DNA of 50,539 bases from Abditibacteriota bacterium (GTDB lineage Bacteria > Armatimonadota > UBA5829): positions 1 through 50,539 of the forward strand of contig JAGDAG010000202.1 in NCBI GenBank assembly GCA_017959625.1, written 5' to 3'. The notes under the pieces are model-generated. The model made no database searches and had not been told where the DNA came from. It saw nothing but the letters and a program-made list of their open reading frames with translations. This document shows positions 8,850-17,045 of the stretch, piece after piece. The position numbers and the translations under genes were made by a program. The number at the start of each line of letters is the position of its first letter. Position 1 is the stretch's first letter.

Positions 8850-9941
8850 TCATATCTCTTCGGGCTCGGAAAAGCTGCCGGCGATCTTCAGGATCCCGCA
8901 GTTCTTGGCCAGAGCATTCATCATTTCCCTTCCTTCGGCAGAAAAGATCTCGCCTTCTGCTTCCATACAGAAATAATACTGCCAGGGTGAGCTGCCCAGA
9001 GGGCGCGAACGAAGGGAGCACATATTGAAGCCGTATCTCCCTATAACGCTTATTGCCTCTGCCAGGGAGCCGGCTTCGTTCCGGACCGTGAACATCAGCA
9101 TAAAGCGGCATGTCTTTTTGTCATTCAAGGTATTCTGTACCCTGGAAAACACGGCGAAGCGCGTTTCGTTGCTGAAGCTTGTCTGTATGTCGTGATCCAG
9201 TACCGAAAGCCCGTAAAGCTCCGCCGTTTCCATGCTCGCAATTGCTGCAGTATGTATATCGCCTTCTCTTGCCACCGATTCGGCAGCCATAGCGGTATTT
9301 ATCGCTTCTTCTTCTCTGAAACCATGGATTTTTATATATTCCCGGCACTGACTGAGAGCCTGGGGATGGCTGCGGACAGTTCTGATATCCGATATACGGG
9401 AGCCCTTGGGAGCAAGAAGGTTCTGTCTGATGCGAAGCTTATAGACTGCGTTTATAAACAACGAACCGTGAAACATCAGATCCGCAACCTGCCCTACTTC
9501 GCCGGCGTAGCTGTTTTCTACAGGCAGCACTGCCTGTTCGCAGTCGCCTTCCGCCACGGCTTTCCAGGCTTCCGCAAACCCCGGAAAATTAACAGTCAGC
9601 GCGTCGGGAAAAATACGTTCCGCCGCTATAGCGGCAAATGATCCGGCGATCCCGCTGTAAGCTATACGGCTTCCCGATATAAGTTCTCTCTGATAGCTTC
9701 GGAAGACGCTTATTGCGTTATGCAGAAATTTAATATAATGAGCCCGCAGCACAGGGTCGGAGATCAGGGCCGAATTGTTTTCGATAAAGGTTTTTTCTGT
9801 TTCTGCCGAATCAACGGAAAGCCCTCTTTTCTTTTTGTGAATGGCGATCCTGCCCGCTGCCTTCATCCGCTTTTCAAAAAGAAGAGCCATTTCCTTGTCT
9901 GTCCGGGCTATCTCCCGCCGTATTTCTTCCTGTTCGTTCAT
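8850..9941 (-). CDS. pheA: Bifunctional chorismate mutase / prephenate dehydratase
   Basis: P-protein that takes chorismate through prephenate to phenylpyruvate. 363 residues: chorismate mutase (AroQ class, ~1-85, EEIRREIARTDKEMALLFEKR), prephenate dehydratase (~90-270, with SNETRFAVFSR holding the catalytic Thr-Arg-Phe) and a C-terminal ACT domain (~278-355). In the ACT domain the Phe-binding GALV and ESRP motifs read GSLA and RSRP, so feedback sensing may be altered. By eye the gene is richer in A+T than its neighbours. It sits 9 nt from both trpF and aroB, placing it where the trp block meets the aro block. Confidence 0.94.
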   Translation of the reverse strand: MNEQEEIRREIARTDKEMALLFEKRMKAAGRIAIHKKKRGLSVDSAETEKTFIENNSALISDPVLRAHYIKFLHNAISVFRSYQRELISGSRIAYSGIAGSFAAIAAERIFPDALTVNFPGFAEAWKAVAEGDCEQAVLPVENSYAGEVGQVADLMFHGSLFINAVYKLRIRQNLLAPKGSRISDIRTVRSHPQALSQCREYIKIHGFREEEAINTAMAAESVAREGDIHTAAIASMETAELYGLSVLDHDIQTSFSNETRFAVFSRVQNTLNDKKTCRFMLMFTVRNEAGSLAEAISVIGRYGFNMCSLRSRPLGSSPWQYYFCMEAEGEIFSAEGREMMNALAKNCGILKIAGSFSEPEEI

Positions 9942-9950
9942 ATTTTTTCC

Positions 9951-10553
9951 TTACACTCCTCCGTGAGCAGCCAGCACTGCCCGGCGGATCTTGTCGGCAT
10001 CCTTTACTCCGTTTGTTTCAACCCCGGAGGAAATATCCACCGCCGCCAGATACGGCAGCCCGGCGGCTTCGGGGATGCTTTCCGGCGTAAGCCCCCCCGC
10101 AAGTATAAAGGGCCTCCCGGCGTTTCGGGCAAGCTCTCTGTCAAAGGGCCTGCCTTCCCCCATCCCTCCGTCCAGAAGGATGAGGTCGGCGGCGCTTCGC
10201 CGCGCCCTTTCAAAGTCTTGCGCGCTCCCGAAGCTGAAGGCCTTCCATACGTGGAGGCCGGCGGCGCGCCGGAGAGCCGTGATATAACCGTCGTCCTCGC
10301 CGCCGTGAAGCTGGACCGCGTCCGCCCCTATAAAGCGGGCGGCGCCGGCGGCGGCCTGCAGGGGCAGGTCCACAAATACCGCCACGGCCTTTATCTCCGG
10401 GCGCAAAAGCCTTCTCAGCTCTGCCGCTTTTTCCGCAGATACGTTTCTGTGGCTTTTGGGATACCCGATTATAAAGCCGATATAGTCGGGGCAGGCTTCG
10501 TTCACAGCCTCCGCGTCTTCTCTGCGGAAGAGGCCGCATATCTTTATCTGCAC
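9951..10553 (-). CDS. trpF: Phosphoribosylanthranilate isomerase
   Basis: Amadori rearrangement of phosphoribosylanthranilate in Trp synthesis; TIM barrel of about 200 residues. Start chosen at the GTG at 10553 (reads VQIKICGLFRRED), where the first beta strand and catalytic Cys of KICG begin; the frame is open further upstream only because it overlaps trpC. Other signatures: AVQLHGGED, LLDGGMGEGRPFD, LAGGLTPESI and VDISSGVETNGVKD. Overlaps trpC by 10 nt. Confidence 0.95.
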   Translation of the reverse strand: MQIKICGLFRREDAEAVNEACPDYIGFIIGYPKSHRNVSAEKAAELRRLLRPEIKAVAVFVDLPLQAAAGAARFIGADAVQLHGGEDDGYITALRRAAGLHVWKAFSFGSAQDFERARRSAADLILLDGGMGEGRPFDRELARNAGRPFILAGGLTPESIPEAAGLPYLAAVDISSGVETNGVKDADKIRRAVLAAHGGV

Positions 10554-11338
10554 GGCTCCGCCTCCCGCCTCAGGCCTGCCAGAAAGGCGCCCTTGTCCGG
10601 GGATCTCATAAAGGCTTCGCCCACCAGCGCCGCGTCGGCTCCCGTATCCTTCAGGGCCCGTATGTCTTCGGGGCCCCTTACCCCGCTTTCGGAGACGTAG
10701 AGGCAGCCCTCCGGAACGAGGCTCCTCAGGCGCGCCGCATTGGACAGGTCCACCGAGAAATCCTTCAGGTTGCGGTTGTTGACCCCTATCATGCGGGCCC
10801 CGGCGTCCGCCGCCGCCTTTATCTCGTCGGCGTCGTGGGCTTCCACCAGGGCCGCCAGGGACAGGGACCTGCACAGCTCCGTCAGGCGGCAGAGCTCCCG
10901 GGGGGACAGCAGGGCGCAGATGAGCAGGGCGCAGTCCGCCCCCAGGGCCTTGGCCTGGTATATCTGGTATTCGTCCACTACGAAATCCTTCCGCAGCATA
11001 GGGACCCCGGTCAGGGCCCGCACCTCCCGGAATACGCCGTCGGACCCCAGGAACCATTTGGGCTCCGTCAGGCAGGAGATGCAGTCGGCCCCCGCCTCCG
11101 AATATTCCCGGGCTATGGAGCGGTAGTCAAAAACCGGGTCTATGACCCCCTTGGAGGGGGACGCCTTTTTGATCTCGCATATAAAGGAGAGGCCCTCCCG
11201 GGCCACGGCGCCGTAAAACCTCTCTCCCCCGCCGGCAAGAGCCTCGGCCCGTTCCCTCAGGGCGGCGGGGCTTTCCCGCTTTTTGTCCCGTTCCACCCGC
11301 AGCCGGGCGTAGGCCGCTATCTCGTCCAGGATGGTCAT
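10544..11338 (-). CDS. trpC: Indole-3-glycerol phosphate synthase
   Basis: Ring closure step of Trp synthesis. 264 residues, monofunctional TIM barrel. Seen: FICEIKKASPSKGVI with catalytic lysine, FLGSDGVFREVRAL, PMLRKDFVVDEYQI, IGVNNRNLKDF and VSESGV. Its ATG follows directly on the trpD TAA with no spacer, and its end overlaps trpF. Confidence 0.96.
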   Translation of the reverse strand: MTILDEIAAYARLRVERDKKRESPAALRERAEALAGGGERFYGAVAREGLSFICEIKKASPSKGVIDPVFDYRSIAREYSEAGADCISCLTEPKWFLGSDGVFREVRALTGVPMLRKDFVVDEYQIYQAKALGADCALLICALLSPRELCRLTELCRSLSLAALVEAHDADEIKAAADAGARMIGVNNRNLKDFSVDLSNAARLRSLVPEGCLYVSESGVRGPEDIRALKDTGADAALVGEAFMRSPDKGAFLAGLRREAEPCR

Positions 11339-12364
11339 TTATTCCTCCGGGCGGTTGCTGACCTCTATAAGCTTTTCCAGGACCCCCAGAGCCTTCCCGG
11401 AGTCCAGCAGCTCCGCCGCAAGCGCTGCGCCTTCCCCTATGCCGGAAGCCTTGCCGCAGATATACAGCGAGGCTCCCGCGTTCAGAAGGACGGCGTTCCG
11501 CTTGTGCCCTTTCTGCCCGTTGAGTATATCCAGGGCTATACGGGCGTTCTCCTCCGGGGTGCCTCCCCGCAGGTCCTCCTTCCGGCAGGGCTCCAGGCCG
11601 AAGTCCTGAGGCTGCACTACGTAAGACTTGAACCAGCCGTCCCTTATCTCGCATATCCTGGTGGGAGCGGAAAGGGATATCTCGTCCAGCTTGTCCCTGC
11701 CGTAAACCGCCATGCCCCGCGTGACTCCCATATTGGCCAGGACCTGGGCCAGGGGCTCCGTCAGATATTCGTCATAGACTCCCAGCAGCTGCATTTTGGG
11801 GCGGCCCGGGTTGGTAAGGGGCCCCAGGATGTTGAACACGGTGCGGAAGCCCAGCTCCTTGCGGATGGCCCCCACGTATTTCATGGAAGCGTGGTATTTC
11901 TGGGCGAAAAAGAAGCACATTCCCGCTTCCTTCAGCAGCTCCACGCAGCGCTTGGGGCTCTGGCTGATATTGACCCCGAGGGCCTCCAGGCAGTCGGCGG
12001 TGCCGCACAGGGACGAGGCGGCCCTGTTGCCGTGCTTTGCCACCTTGCAGCCGCCGGCAGCCGCCACCAGGGCGGACACTGTGGAGATGTTGAAGCTCCC
12101 CGCGTTGTCGCCCCCGGTGCCCACTATCTCAAAAATGTCCATGCCTGTTTCCACCTTCAGAGAGTGGTCTCTCATGGCGGCGGCGCAGCCGGTTATCTCG
12201 TCGGTGGTCTCGCTGCCGGCGCTTTTTGTGGAAAGAGCCGCCAGAAAGGCCGCGTTCTGGGTGGGGGTAGTCTCGCCGCTCATGATCTCGTTCATGACGT
12301 CATAGGCTTCTTTGTAGGAAAGATCTTCCTTGTTAACTATTTTTACAATGGCTTCCTTTATCAT
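11339..12364 (-). CDS. trpD: Anthranilate phosphoribosyltransferase
   Basis: Adds phosphoribose from PRPP to anthranilate. 341 residues, not fused to TrpG. Seen: VGTGGDNAGSFNISTVSALV (PRPP loop), KHGNRAASSLCGTADCLEALG, AQKYHASMKYVGAIRKELG and FNILGPLTNP. Start makes an ATGA overlap with the trpG stop. Confidence 0.96.
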   Translation of the reverse strand: MIKEAIVKIVNKEDLSYKEAYDVMNEIMSGETTPTQNAAFLAALSTKSAGSETTDEITGCAAAMRDHSLKVETGMDIFEIVGTGGDNAGSFNISTVSALVAAAGGCKVAKHGNRAASSLCGTADCLEALGVNISQSPKRCVELLKEAGMCFFFAQKYHASMKYVGAIRKELGFRTVFNILGPLTNPGRPKMQLLGVYDEYLTEPLAQVLANMGVTRGMAVYGRDKLDEISLSAPTRICEIRDGWFKSYVVQPQDFGLEPCRKEDLRGGTPEENARIALDILNGQKGHKRNAVLLNAGASLYICGKASGIGEGAALAAELLDSGKALGVLEKLIEVSNRPEE

Positions 12365-12936
12365 TTTTTGACCTCCCTGATAAAATTATAAAGCATGGTC
12401 CTCCCCTGGGGAGTCATAACGGATTCCGGATGGAACTGAAGGCCGAAAACCGGGTATTTTCTGTGCTCCACGGCCATCACCTCGCCGTCCTCCGTTTCGG
12501 CCCGTATCACAAGCTCCTCCGGCAGAGTGTCTTTTTCTGCCGCCAGGGAATGGTAGCGGGCCACGTAGGCTGTTTCGGGACAGCGGGCAAAAAGCGGACA
12601 GCGCTTGTCCAGGGCCACCTTCGACTGTTTTCCGTGCATAAGGGCCTTTGCGTAGGTGATGCGGCCCCCGAAGGCGGCGCATATGGCCTGGTGCCCCAGG
12701 CATACACCCAGAATGGGCACCTCTCCCGCCAGCTCTCTCACCGCCTCCACTATGATACCGGCGTTCTCGGGCCTGCCGGGGCCGGGGGACAGTATGAGCC
12801 TGTCCGGCGCCAGCCGTCTTACGTCTTCCACGGTGACCTCATCGTTGCGGACCACCTTTATATCCGGTTCTATCTCTCCCGTAAGCTGATACAGATTATA
12901 GGAGAAGCTGTCGTAGTTGTCTATAAGAAGGATCAT
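12361..12936 (-). CDS. trpG: Anthranilate synthase glutamine amidotransferase subunit
   Basis: Class I glutamine amidotransferase of 191 residues that supplies ammonia to TrpE. MILLIDNYDSFSYNLYQL begins at the ATG that overlaps the trpE stop (ATGA). The nucleophile is in GVCLGHQAICAAFGG and the catalytic His-Glu in QFHPESVMT. No separate pabA is visible here, so it might also serve aminodeoxychorismate synthase, as TrpG/PabA does in Bacillus; that is inference. Confidence 0.95.
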   Translation of the reverse strand: MILLIDNYDSFSYNLYQLTGEIEPDIKVVRNDEVTVEDVRRLAPDRLILSPGPGRPENAGIIVEAVRELAGEVPILGVCLGHQAICAAFGGRITYAKALMHGKQSKVALDKRCPLFARCPETAYVARYHSLAAEKDTLPEELVIRAETEDGEVMAVEHRKYPVFGLQFHPESVMTPQGRTMLYNFIREVKK

Positions 12937-14411
12937 AATTCCTCCTCCCCGGCCAGGGAAAGGGCCGAAAGAGAGGCCTTTGCCTTGTTGAGGCATTCCT
13001 CATATTCCTTTTCGGGGTCCGAATCCGCCACTATGCCGGCGCCGCTGCGCACGAACACCCTGCCGTTCTTTTTGTAAGCGATGCGTATGGCTATGCAGGT
13101 GTCCATGTTCCCCGAGAGATCTATATATCCTATAGCCCCTCCGTAGATCCCCCGCTTGTTGTCCTCCAGCATATCTATAAGCTGGCAGGCGCGGATCTTC
13201 GGCGCGCCGGAAAGAGTGCCGGCGGGCAGCACCGCCTCTATGGCGTCCAGGGCGTCTTTGCCTTCCCTTATCTCGCCCCGCACCGTGGAGCCTATGTGCA
13301 TAACGTGGGAAAACCGTTCCACGCTGCGCAAAGTCTCCACCTTCACGGTGCCGAACCTGCTTATCTTTCCCAGGTCGTTGCGGCCCAGGTCCACCAGCAT
13401 ATTATGCTCCGCCAGTTCCTTTTCGTCCGCCAAAAGCTCCGCTTCCAGGGCCGCATCTTCTCTTTTGGTCTTTCCCCGGGGCCTGGTGCCCGCAAGGGGG
13501 AAGGTATGCAGCACGCCTTCCTGCAGCTTTACCAGGGTCTCCGGAGAGGCTCCCGCCACCTCTACATCGGTGCCGGAAAAGTAGAACATATACGGCGAAG
13601 GGTTCAGGGTGCGCAAAACCCGGTAAGCGTCCAGCAGGCTGCCCTCGAAACCGGCGGAAAGCCTGTTGGAAAGCACTATCTGAAAAATGTCGCCCTCGCG
13701 GATATATCCCTTTGCCCGCTCTATCATGCGGCAGAACTCTTCCCTGCCGAAAAGGGGCGCAACTTCGCTTGTCAGCCGGCCCCGGGGCTCGGCTTTCTTT
13801 TTGCCGGTCTTCAGCAAGAGAGCCATCTGCTTAATCTCGGAGACAGCCTTTTCGCAGCCCTTTGCGGCGTCCTTTGCTGGGACGTTCACTATAAGAACTA
13901 TCTTCTGCCTGATGTTGTCGAAGGCGATCACCTTGTCAAAAAGCATCAGATCGACGTCTCTGAAGTTTTCGGTGTCCTTTGCCTTTATCTCCAGCCCGGG
14001 CTCGGCGTATGCGATATAGTCGTAGGCGAAATAGCCCACCAGCCCTCCCGCAAAGGGAGGCATCCCTTCAAGCCGCGGGCTCCTGTGCCGGGCCAGCAGC
14101 TCCCGCAGCTCCCGGGTGGGATCTCCCTGCCGCTCCGTTCTTTTTCCCCCGGGCTCCTCCACGGTGATTTTTCCCCCGGCGCAGTAAAACAGCAGCTTGG
14201 GGTCGTAGCCCAGAAAGGTGTAGCGCCCCCAGGTCTCGTCGGTGCGGGCCGATTCCAGCATAAAGGTGTGGTCGGACACGTTTTTCAATATCCTTTCGGC
14301 TTCTATGGGGGTGATGAAATCCGAAAGGATCTCGCCGGCAACGGGGATCACGTCGTAACGCCCCTCCGCTGCGAGCCTTTGCACTTCTTCCGGTTCCGGA
14401 AAGATCTTCAT
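12933..14411 (-). CDS. trpE: Anthranilate synthase component I
   Basis: Chorismate plus ammonia to anthranilate. 492 residues. Start chosen at the ATG reading MKIFPEPEEVQRL because AAGGAGG lies 6 nt upstream; an earlier in-frame ATG would bury that site. The Trp feedback motif LLES appears as MLESA near residue 45. The chorismate-binding C-terminal half shows LNPSPYMFYFSG, HTFPLAGTRPRGK, DLGRNDLGKISRFG, LPAGTLSGAPKIRA and GGAIGYIDLSGNMD. First gene after the T-box leader and so the direct target of tryptophan-tRNA control. Confidence 0.96.
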   Translation of the reverse strand: MKIFPEPEEVQRLAAEGRYDVIPVAGEILSDFITPIEAERILKNVSDHTFMLESARTDETWGRYTFLGYDPKLLFYCAGGKITVEEPGGKRTERQGDPTRELRELLARHRSPRLEGMPPFAGGLVGYFAYDYIAYAEPGLEIKAKDTENFRDVDLMLFDKVIAFDNIRQKIVLIVNVPAKDAAKGCEKAVSEIKQMALLLKTGKKKAEPRGRLTSEVAPLFGREEFCRMIERAKGYIREGDIFQIVLSNRLSAGFEGSLLDAYRVLRTLNPSPYMFYFSGTDVEVAGASPETLVKLQEGVLHTFPLAGTRPRGKTKREDAALEAELLADEKELAEHNMLVDLGRNDLGKISRFGTVKVETLRSVERFSHVMHIGSTVRGEIREGKDALDAIEAVLPAGTLSGAPKIRACQLIDMLEDNKRGIYGGAIGYIDLSGNMDTCIAIRIAYKKNGRVFVRSGAGIVADSDPEKEYEECLNKAKASLSALSLAGEEEL

Positions 14412-14438
14412 TTTTTCCTCCTTGCTCTGCAGGGGCAT

Positions 14439-14477
14439 AATAAAACGTCCCTGACAGAAAGTATTCTGTCAGGGACG
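14439..14477 (-). terminator. T-box leader intrinsic terminator
   Basis: A 14-bp perfect stem (14446-14459 with 14464-14477) and a 4-nt loop, followed on the minus strand by GTTTTATT. The 5' arm would be sequestered when the T-box antiterminator forms. It ends about 30 nt before the trpE start. Confidence 0.92.
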
Positions 14478-14730
14478 AATAGAATACCACTATCCGCGGT
14501 GCCACCCTGAATTCACGGCTTCTGCCGCGCCCTTAGCGGGGTACCAACATACCCCCGGCAACTCACGTATGCCCTCACGTTGCAGGATACTCTGCGGGAG
14601 CCCCGCATTTCACTGCACCCTCGGCGGCCCATTTGACAATTTGTTTCTCACCTGATTCTCAGCATCGCAGGCTCTCTGTAGAGGCATGGGTGTCTTTATC
14701 CCCGCGTCATCGGTTTAAAAAAGGATTCAC
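14439..14730 (-). promoter_or_regulatory. T-box riboswitch, probably tRNA-Trp responsive
   Basis: The ~290-nt leader of trpE carries the T-box core AGGGTGGCACCGCGG (14494-14508), a match to the universal AGGGTGGNACCGCG that pairs with the tRNA acceptor end. It is followed by a strong intrinsic terminator. Upstream lies a Stem I-like region with the GA motif CAGAGAGC and GGTGAGAAAC. A UGG triplet at 14629-14631, in the context AAATGGG, sits where the specifier loop is expected and reads as a Trp codon. Uncharged tRNA-Trp should favour antitermination and expression of the whole aromatic operon. The core is seen directly; the specifier assignment needs folding. Confidence 0.93.
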
Positions 14731-14736
14731 AGTTTT

Positions 14737-14765
14737 ATTATAACACCTTCTTTTACGTGTGTCAA
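14737..14765 (-). promoter_or_regulatory. Promoter of the trp-aro operon
   Basis: Perfect consensus -35 TTGACA (14760-14765) and -10 TATAAT (14737-14742) with a 17-bp spacer, placing the start near 14730 at the head of the T-box leader. Such a strong promoter fits control by attenuation rather than weak initiation. It begins 23 nt beyond the end of the histidine phosphatase gene. Confidence 0.9.
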
Positions 14766-14787
14766 TACCCTGCCCCGGACGAAATCA

Positions 14788-15459
14788 TCATTTTTCATAC
14801 AGGGAAAGAGAGCCGGGAAGAGCGTTGTCCGCATCCTCCGCTCTTTCTCCGGCAAGGCCCTCCAGATGGGCGGTGTCGTTGATACGGCGCGCCCGCACCC
14901 TTTCTCCCAGTTCGAATACGGATATGGAGGTATTGCCGAAATCGAAGGTCCTCCAGTATTCCGGCGGGAGATCCAGAAGATACAGGATCATGCCCCTCAG
15001 GGTGCCTCCGTGGGCCACGGCCATTATTACGTCGTCTTCAGAATGGCGTTTTTTTATCTCCTCCGCAAAGCGCCGGCCCCGCTCCGCCACGTCCATAAGG
15101 CTTTCTCCCCCGGGAGGCGCCGCGCTGTAGGCCTGCCGCCAGGGGCAGTCTTTCACCGGGAACACCCGCTCTATCTCTTCCCGGGTCTTTCCTTCCAGGA
15201 CGCCGAAGCTCCTTTCGGAAAGCAGGGGCTCCGGCACGGGCCGAAGGCCCATGGGCCGGCAGATGATCTCCGCCGTTTCCGCCGCCCTTTCAAGGGGCGA
15301 GGTATAGGCGTGGGTGATGCCGCAGTTTTTCAGCCTGCAGGCGGCGAGAGCGGCCTGCTTCCTGCCGGCTTCGTTGAGCCGGGAGGGCACGCTCTGCCCC
15401 TGGATGATCTTTTTCAGGTTGCAGTCGGTTTCTCCGTGACGGACGAGATAAAGTATCAT
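14788..15459 (-). CDS. Histidine phosphatase family protein (phosphoglycerate mutase-like)
   Basis: 223 residues of the branched histidine phosphatase superfamily. The phosphoacceptor motif is LVRHGETDCN at residues 5-14, and the second catalytic histidine is in VAHGGTLRGM near residue 155. YTSPLERAAETAE and LLSERSFGVLEGKTREEIE are typical of CobC/GpmB-like enzymes. Substrate unknown: alpha-ribazole phosphatase, a sugar phosphatase or a cofactor-dependent mutase are all possible. Start overlaps the upstream gene by ATGA, so it is translationally coupled as the last gene of the GxGYxYP-like operon. I see no hairpin terminator before the trp-aro promoter, so readthrough into the T-box leader is possible. 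Confidence 0.9.
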   Translation of the reverse strand: MILYLVRHGETDCNLKKIIQGQSVPSRLNEAGRKQAALAACRLKNCGITHAYTSPLERAAETAEIICRPMGLRPVPEPLLSERSFGVLEGKTREEIERVFPVKDCPWRQAYSAAPPGGESLMDVAERGRRFAEEIKKRHSEDDVIMAVAHGGTLRGMILYLLDLPPEYWRTFDFGNTSISVFELGERVRARRINDTAHLEGLAGERAEDADNALPGSLSLYEK

Positions 15460-17045
15460 ACCCGCTCTCCGCAGTCTATCCGGATCTCATTAGCGCCCTT
15501 CACGAGGGAAACAAAGGCCGCAAAGCCTCCCCTGAGCCTTATCGCTCCCCGGGGGACCGGCCTTTCCGTCCATACCGCAAAAGGATACTTCGGGCAGTCT
15601 GCCGAAGCCTCCAGGGCCACGGTGAAGCCGGCGGGGTCCTCCTTTATGCTCAGCGCCCGTATCTCCGGAAGTTCTTCGGGGCTGCAGAAGGAGTCCTCTG
15701 CCACCTCTTCCTGTTTGGAATAATCGAAATAACGGAAGGGAGCGTGGGAGCCCCGCTCGAATATCACCTGGGTGTCGGCGTCGTAATAGGCGCACACCGG
15801 CGGGTATTTCCCCTTTTCCGGCCAGTCCGCCGGCTTTGGGGTGCTGCCGGAATAGAAATACACCTTGTCATGGCAGTCCAGGGGGTCCTCCAGATAAAGG
15901 CTCTTGCAGGGCTCGGCCTTTCCGGGATATTTGATATCCAGCCAGTCCGCTATCTCTCCCAGGGTGGCGGCGGTGAGGGGGGGCCGGCTTTCGAAAAAGC
16001 GCCCCAGATACGCGTTGCGTTCGCCGTCGCCGGAATCGTGGTCCTCCTGGTGGACCACCATCACGGCAAAATCGTTGTCCGGCACGTTGGCGAGGAGGTT
16101 TTCGGCTATCCTGTTGTAATAATCCGGCTGATGATACGCTATGCGGCAGTTGTAAATGTCGTCCACGTCGGTGGAAAAATACACCGCCCCCGAATTTACC
16201 CCGGGAACGTGAACCGTGTTCACCAGATCCCTGTAAGTCCAGTCGAAGATCCAGGGAGCCGTGTTTTCCCTGCCGGGTATGCGGAAATTCTTCAGGCTGG
16301 GCTTGTAGGGGTTCCAGGGACAGCCGTAGTGATACATGCTGGTGTCGCATTCCCTGTGGTCGAAGCCTATGCCCCACAGGGCCCGCATCCCCAGCTTCGT
16401 CATTGCCCGCAGTATGTTCGTGCCTATGGCGCCTATGAACTGGTCTATGCCCGCCGTGCGTATGTTTTTGCCCGAAAGGTTCCGGAGAAAGGCCAGCTGC
16501 CCCTCCATTATTTTGAAGGTCTCCTTTTCACTCAGGAACAGGTTGTAGTTGCCGGTGTTGAAATGGCTGCGGGAAGGAGGCATGAAGCCCAGCTCGTCCC
16601 CCGCCCTGCAGTACTCCTCCAGGGTCTCCGTGTCGTTCCGCCAGGTATATCCGTCGGCAAGCCAGGTCACCGGCAGTCCGGCGCCGTGGATGACGTCCGC
16701 CAGACGGCGGGCGTAGTTGAAGGCGTTGCCGTGCATATCCGGGCCGCAGCAGCGGGGGTGCCCCACTTCGTTCTGGATGCCCGGGAACCACCCTTCGTGA
16801 TAGTTGCAGCTGATGACCGGCGCCAGAAAGGCCTCCTTTTCCGCAAAGACCGCCACCCGCGCCGGCACGCCGCCGGACAGCAAAATTTCTCCCCGGCCGG
16901 GAGCCAGGCCCTCCAGCTCCAGGCTGCAGCCGTTCTTGACGGCCCGCACAAAAGCGGGCGCCGATTCCACGGCGTTGTTTTTCAGGCGTTCCGGCAATCC
17001 GTATTTTACGGTCCTGCCGACAACGGCCACGTAACTCTGACGCAT
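15456..17045 (-). CDS. Uncharacterised protein, possible barrel-type carbohydrate-active enzyme
   Basis: 529 residues, no signal peptide. I do not recognise the family with certainty. The N-terminal ~75 residues look beta-rich. The central region (about 80-400) alternates helices and strands with conserved-looking acidic/His motifs (CNYHEGWFPG, GHPRCCGPDMHG, WLADGYTWRND, GIGFDHRECD, FSTDVDDIYNC, VVHQEDHDSGD), reminiscent of polysaccharide deacetylase or glycoside hydrolase barrels. The C-terminal ~100 residues look like a beta sandwich. Its start shares one base with the URO-D-like stop (TGATG) and its end overlaps the phosphatase gene by 4 nt. The sugar-related role is inferred from fold impression and operon company. 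Confidence 0.75.
   Translation of the reverse strand: MRQSYVAVVGRTVKYGLPERLKNNAVESAPAFVRAVKNGCSLELEGLAPGRGEILLSGGVPARVAVFAEKEAFLAPVISCNYHEGWFPGIQNEVGHPRCCGPDMHGNAFNYARRLADVIHGAGLPVTWLADGYTWRNDTETLEEYCRAGDELGFMPPSRSHFNTGNYNLFLSEKETFKIMEGQLAFLRNLSGKNIRTAGIDQFIGAIGTNILRAMTKLGMRALWGIGFDHRECDTSMYHYGCPWNPYKPSLKNFRIPGRENTAPWIFDWTYRDLVNTVHVPGVNSGAVYFSTDVDDIYNCRIAYHQPDYYNRIAENLLANVPDNDFAVMVVHQEDHDSGDGERNAYLGRFFESRPPLTAATLGEIADWLDIKYPGKAEPCKSLYLEDPLDCHDKVYFYSGSTPKPADWPEKGKYPPVCAYYDADTQVIFERGSHAPFRYFDYSKQEEVAEDSFCSPEELPEIRALSIKEDPAGFTVALEASADCPKYPFAVWTERPVPRGAIRLRGGFAAFVSLVKGANEIRIDCGERV

Noticed and set aside
14411..14438. Longer trpE start at 14438
   Set aside because: It would place the strong AAGGAGG site inside the gene and start at the edge of the T-box terminator.
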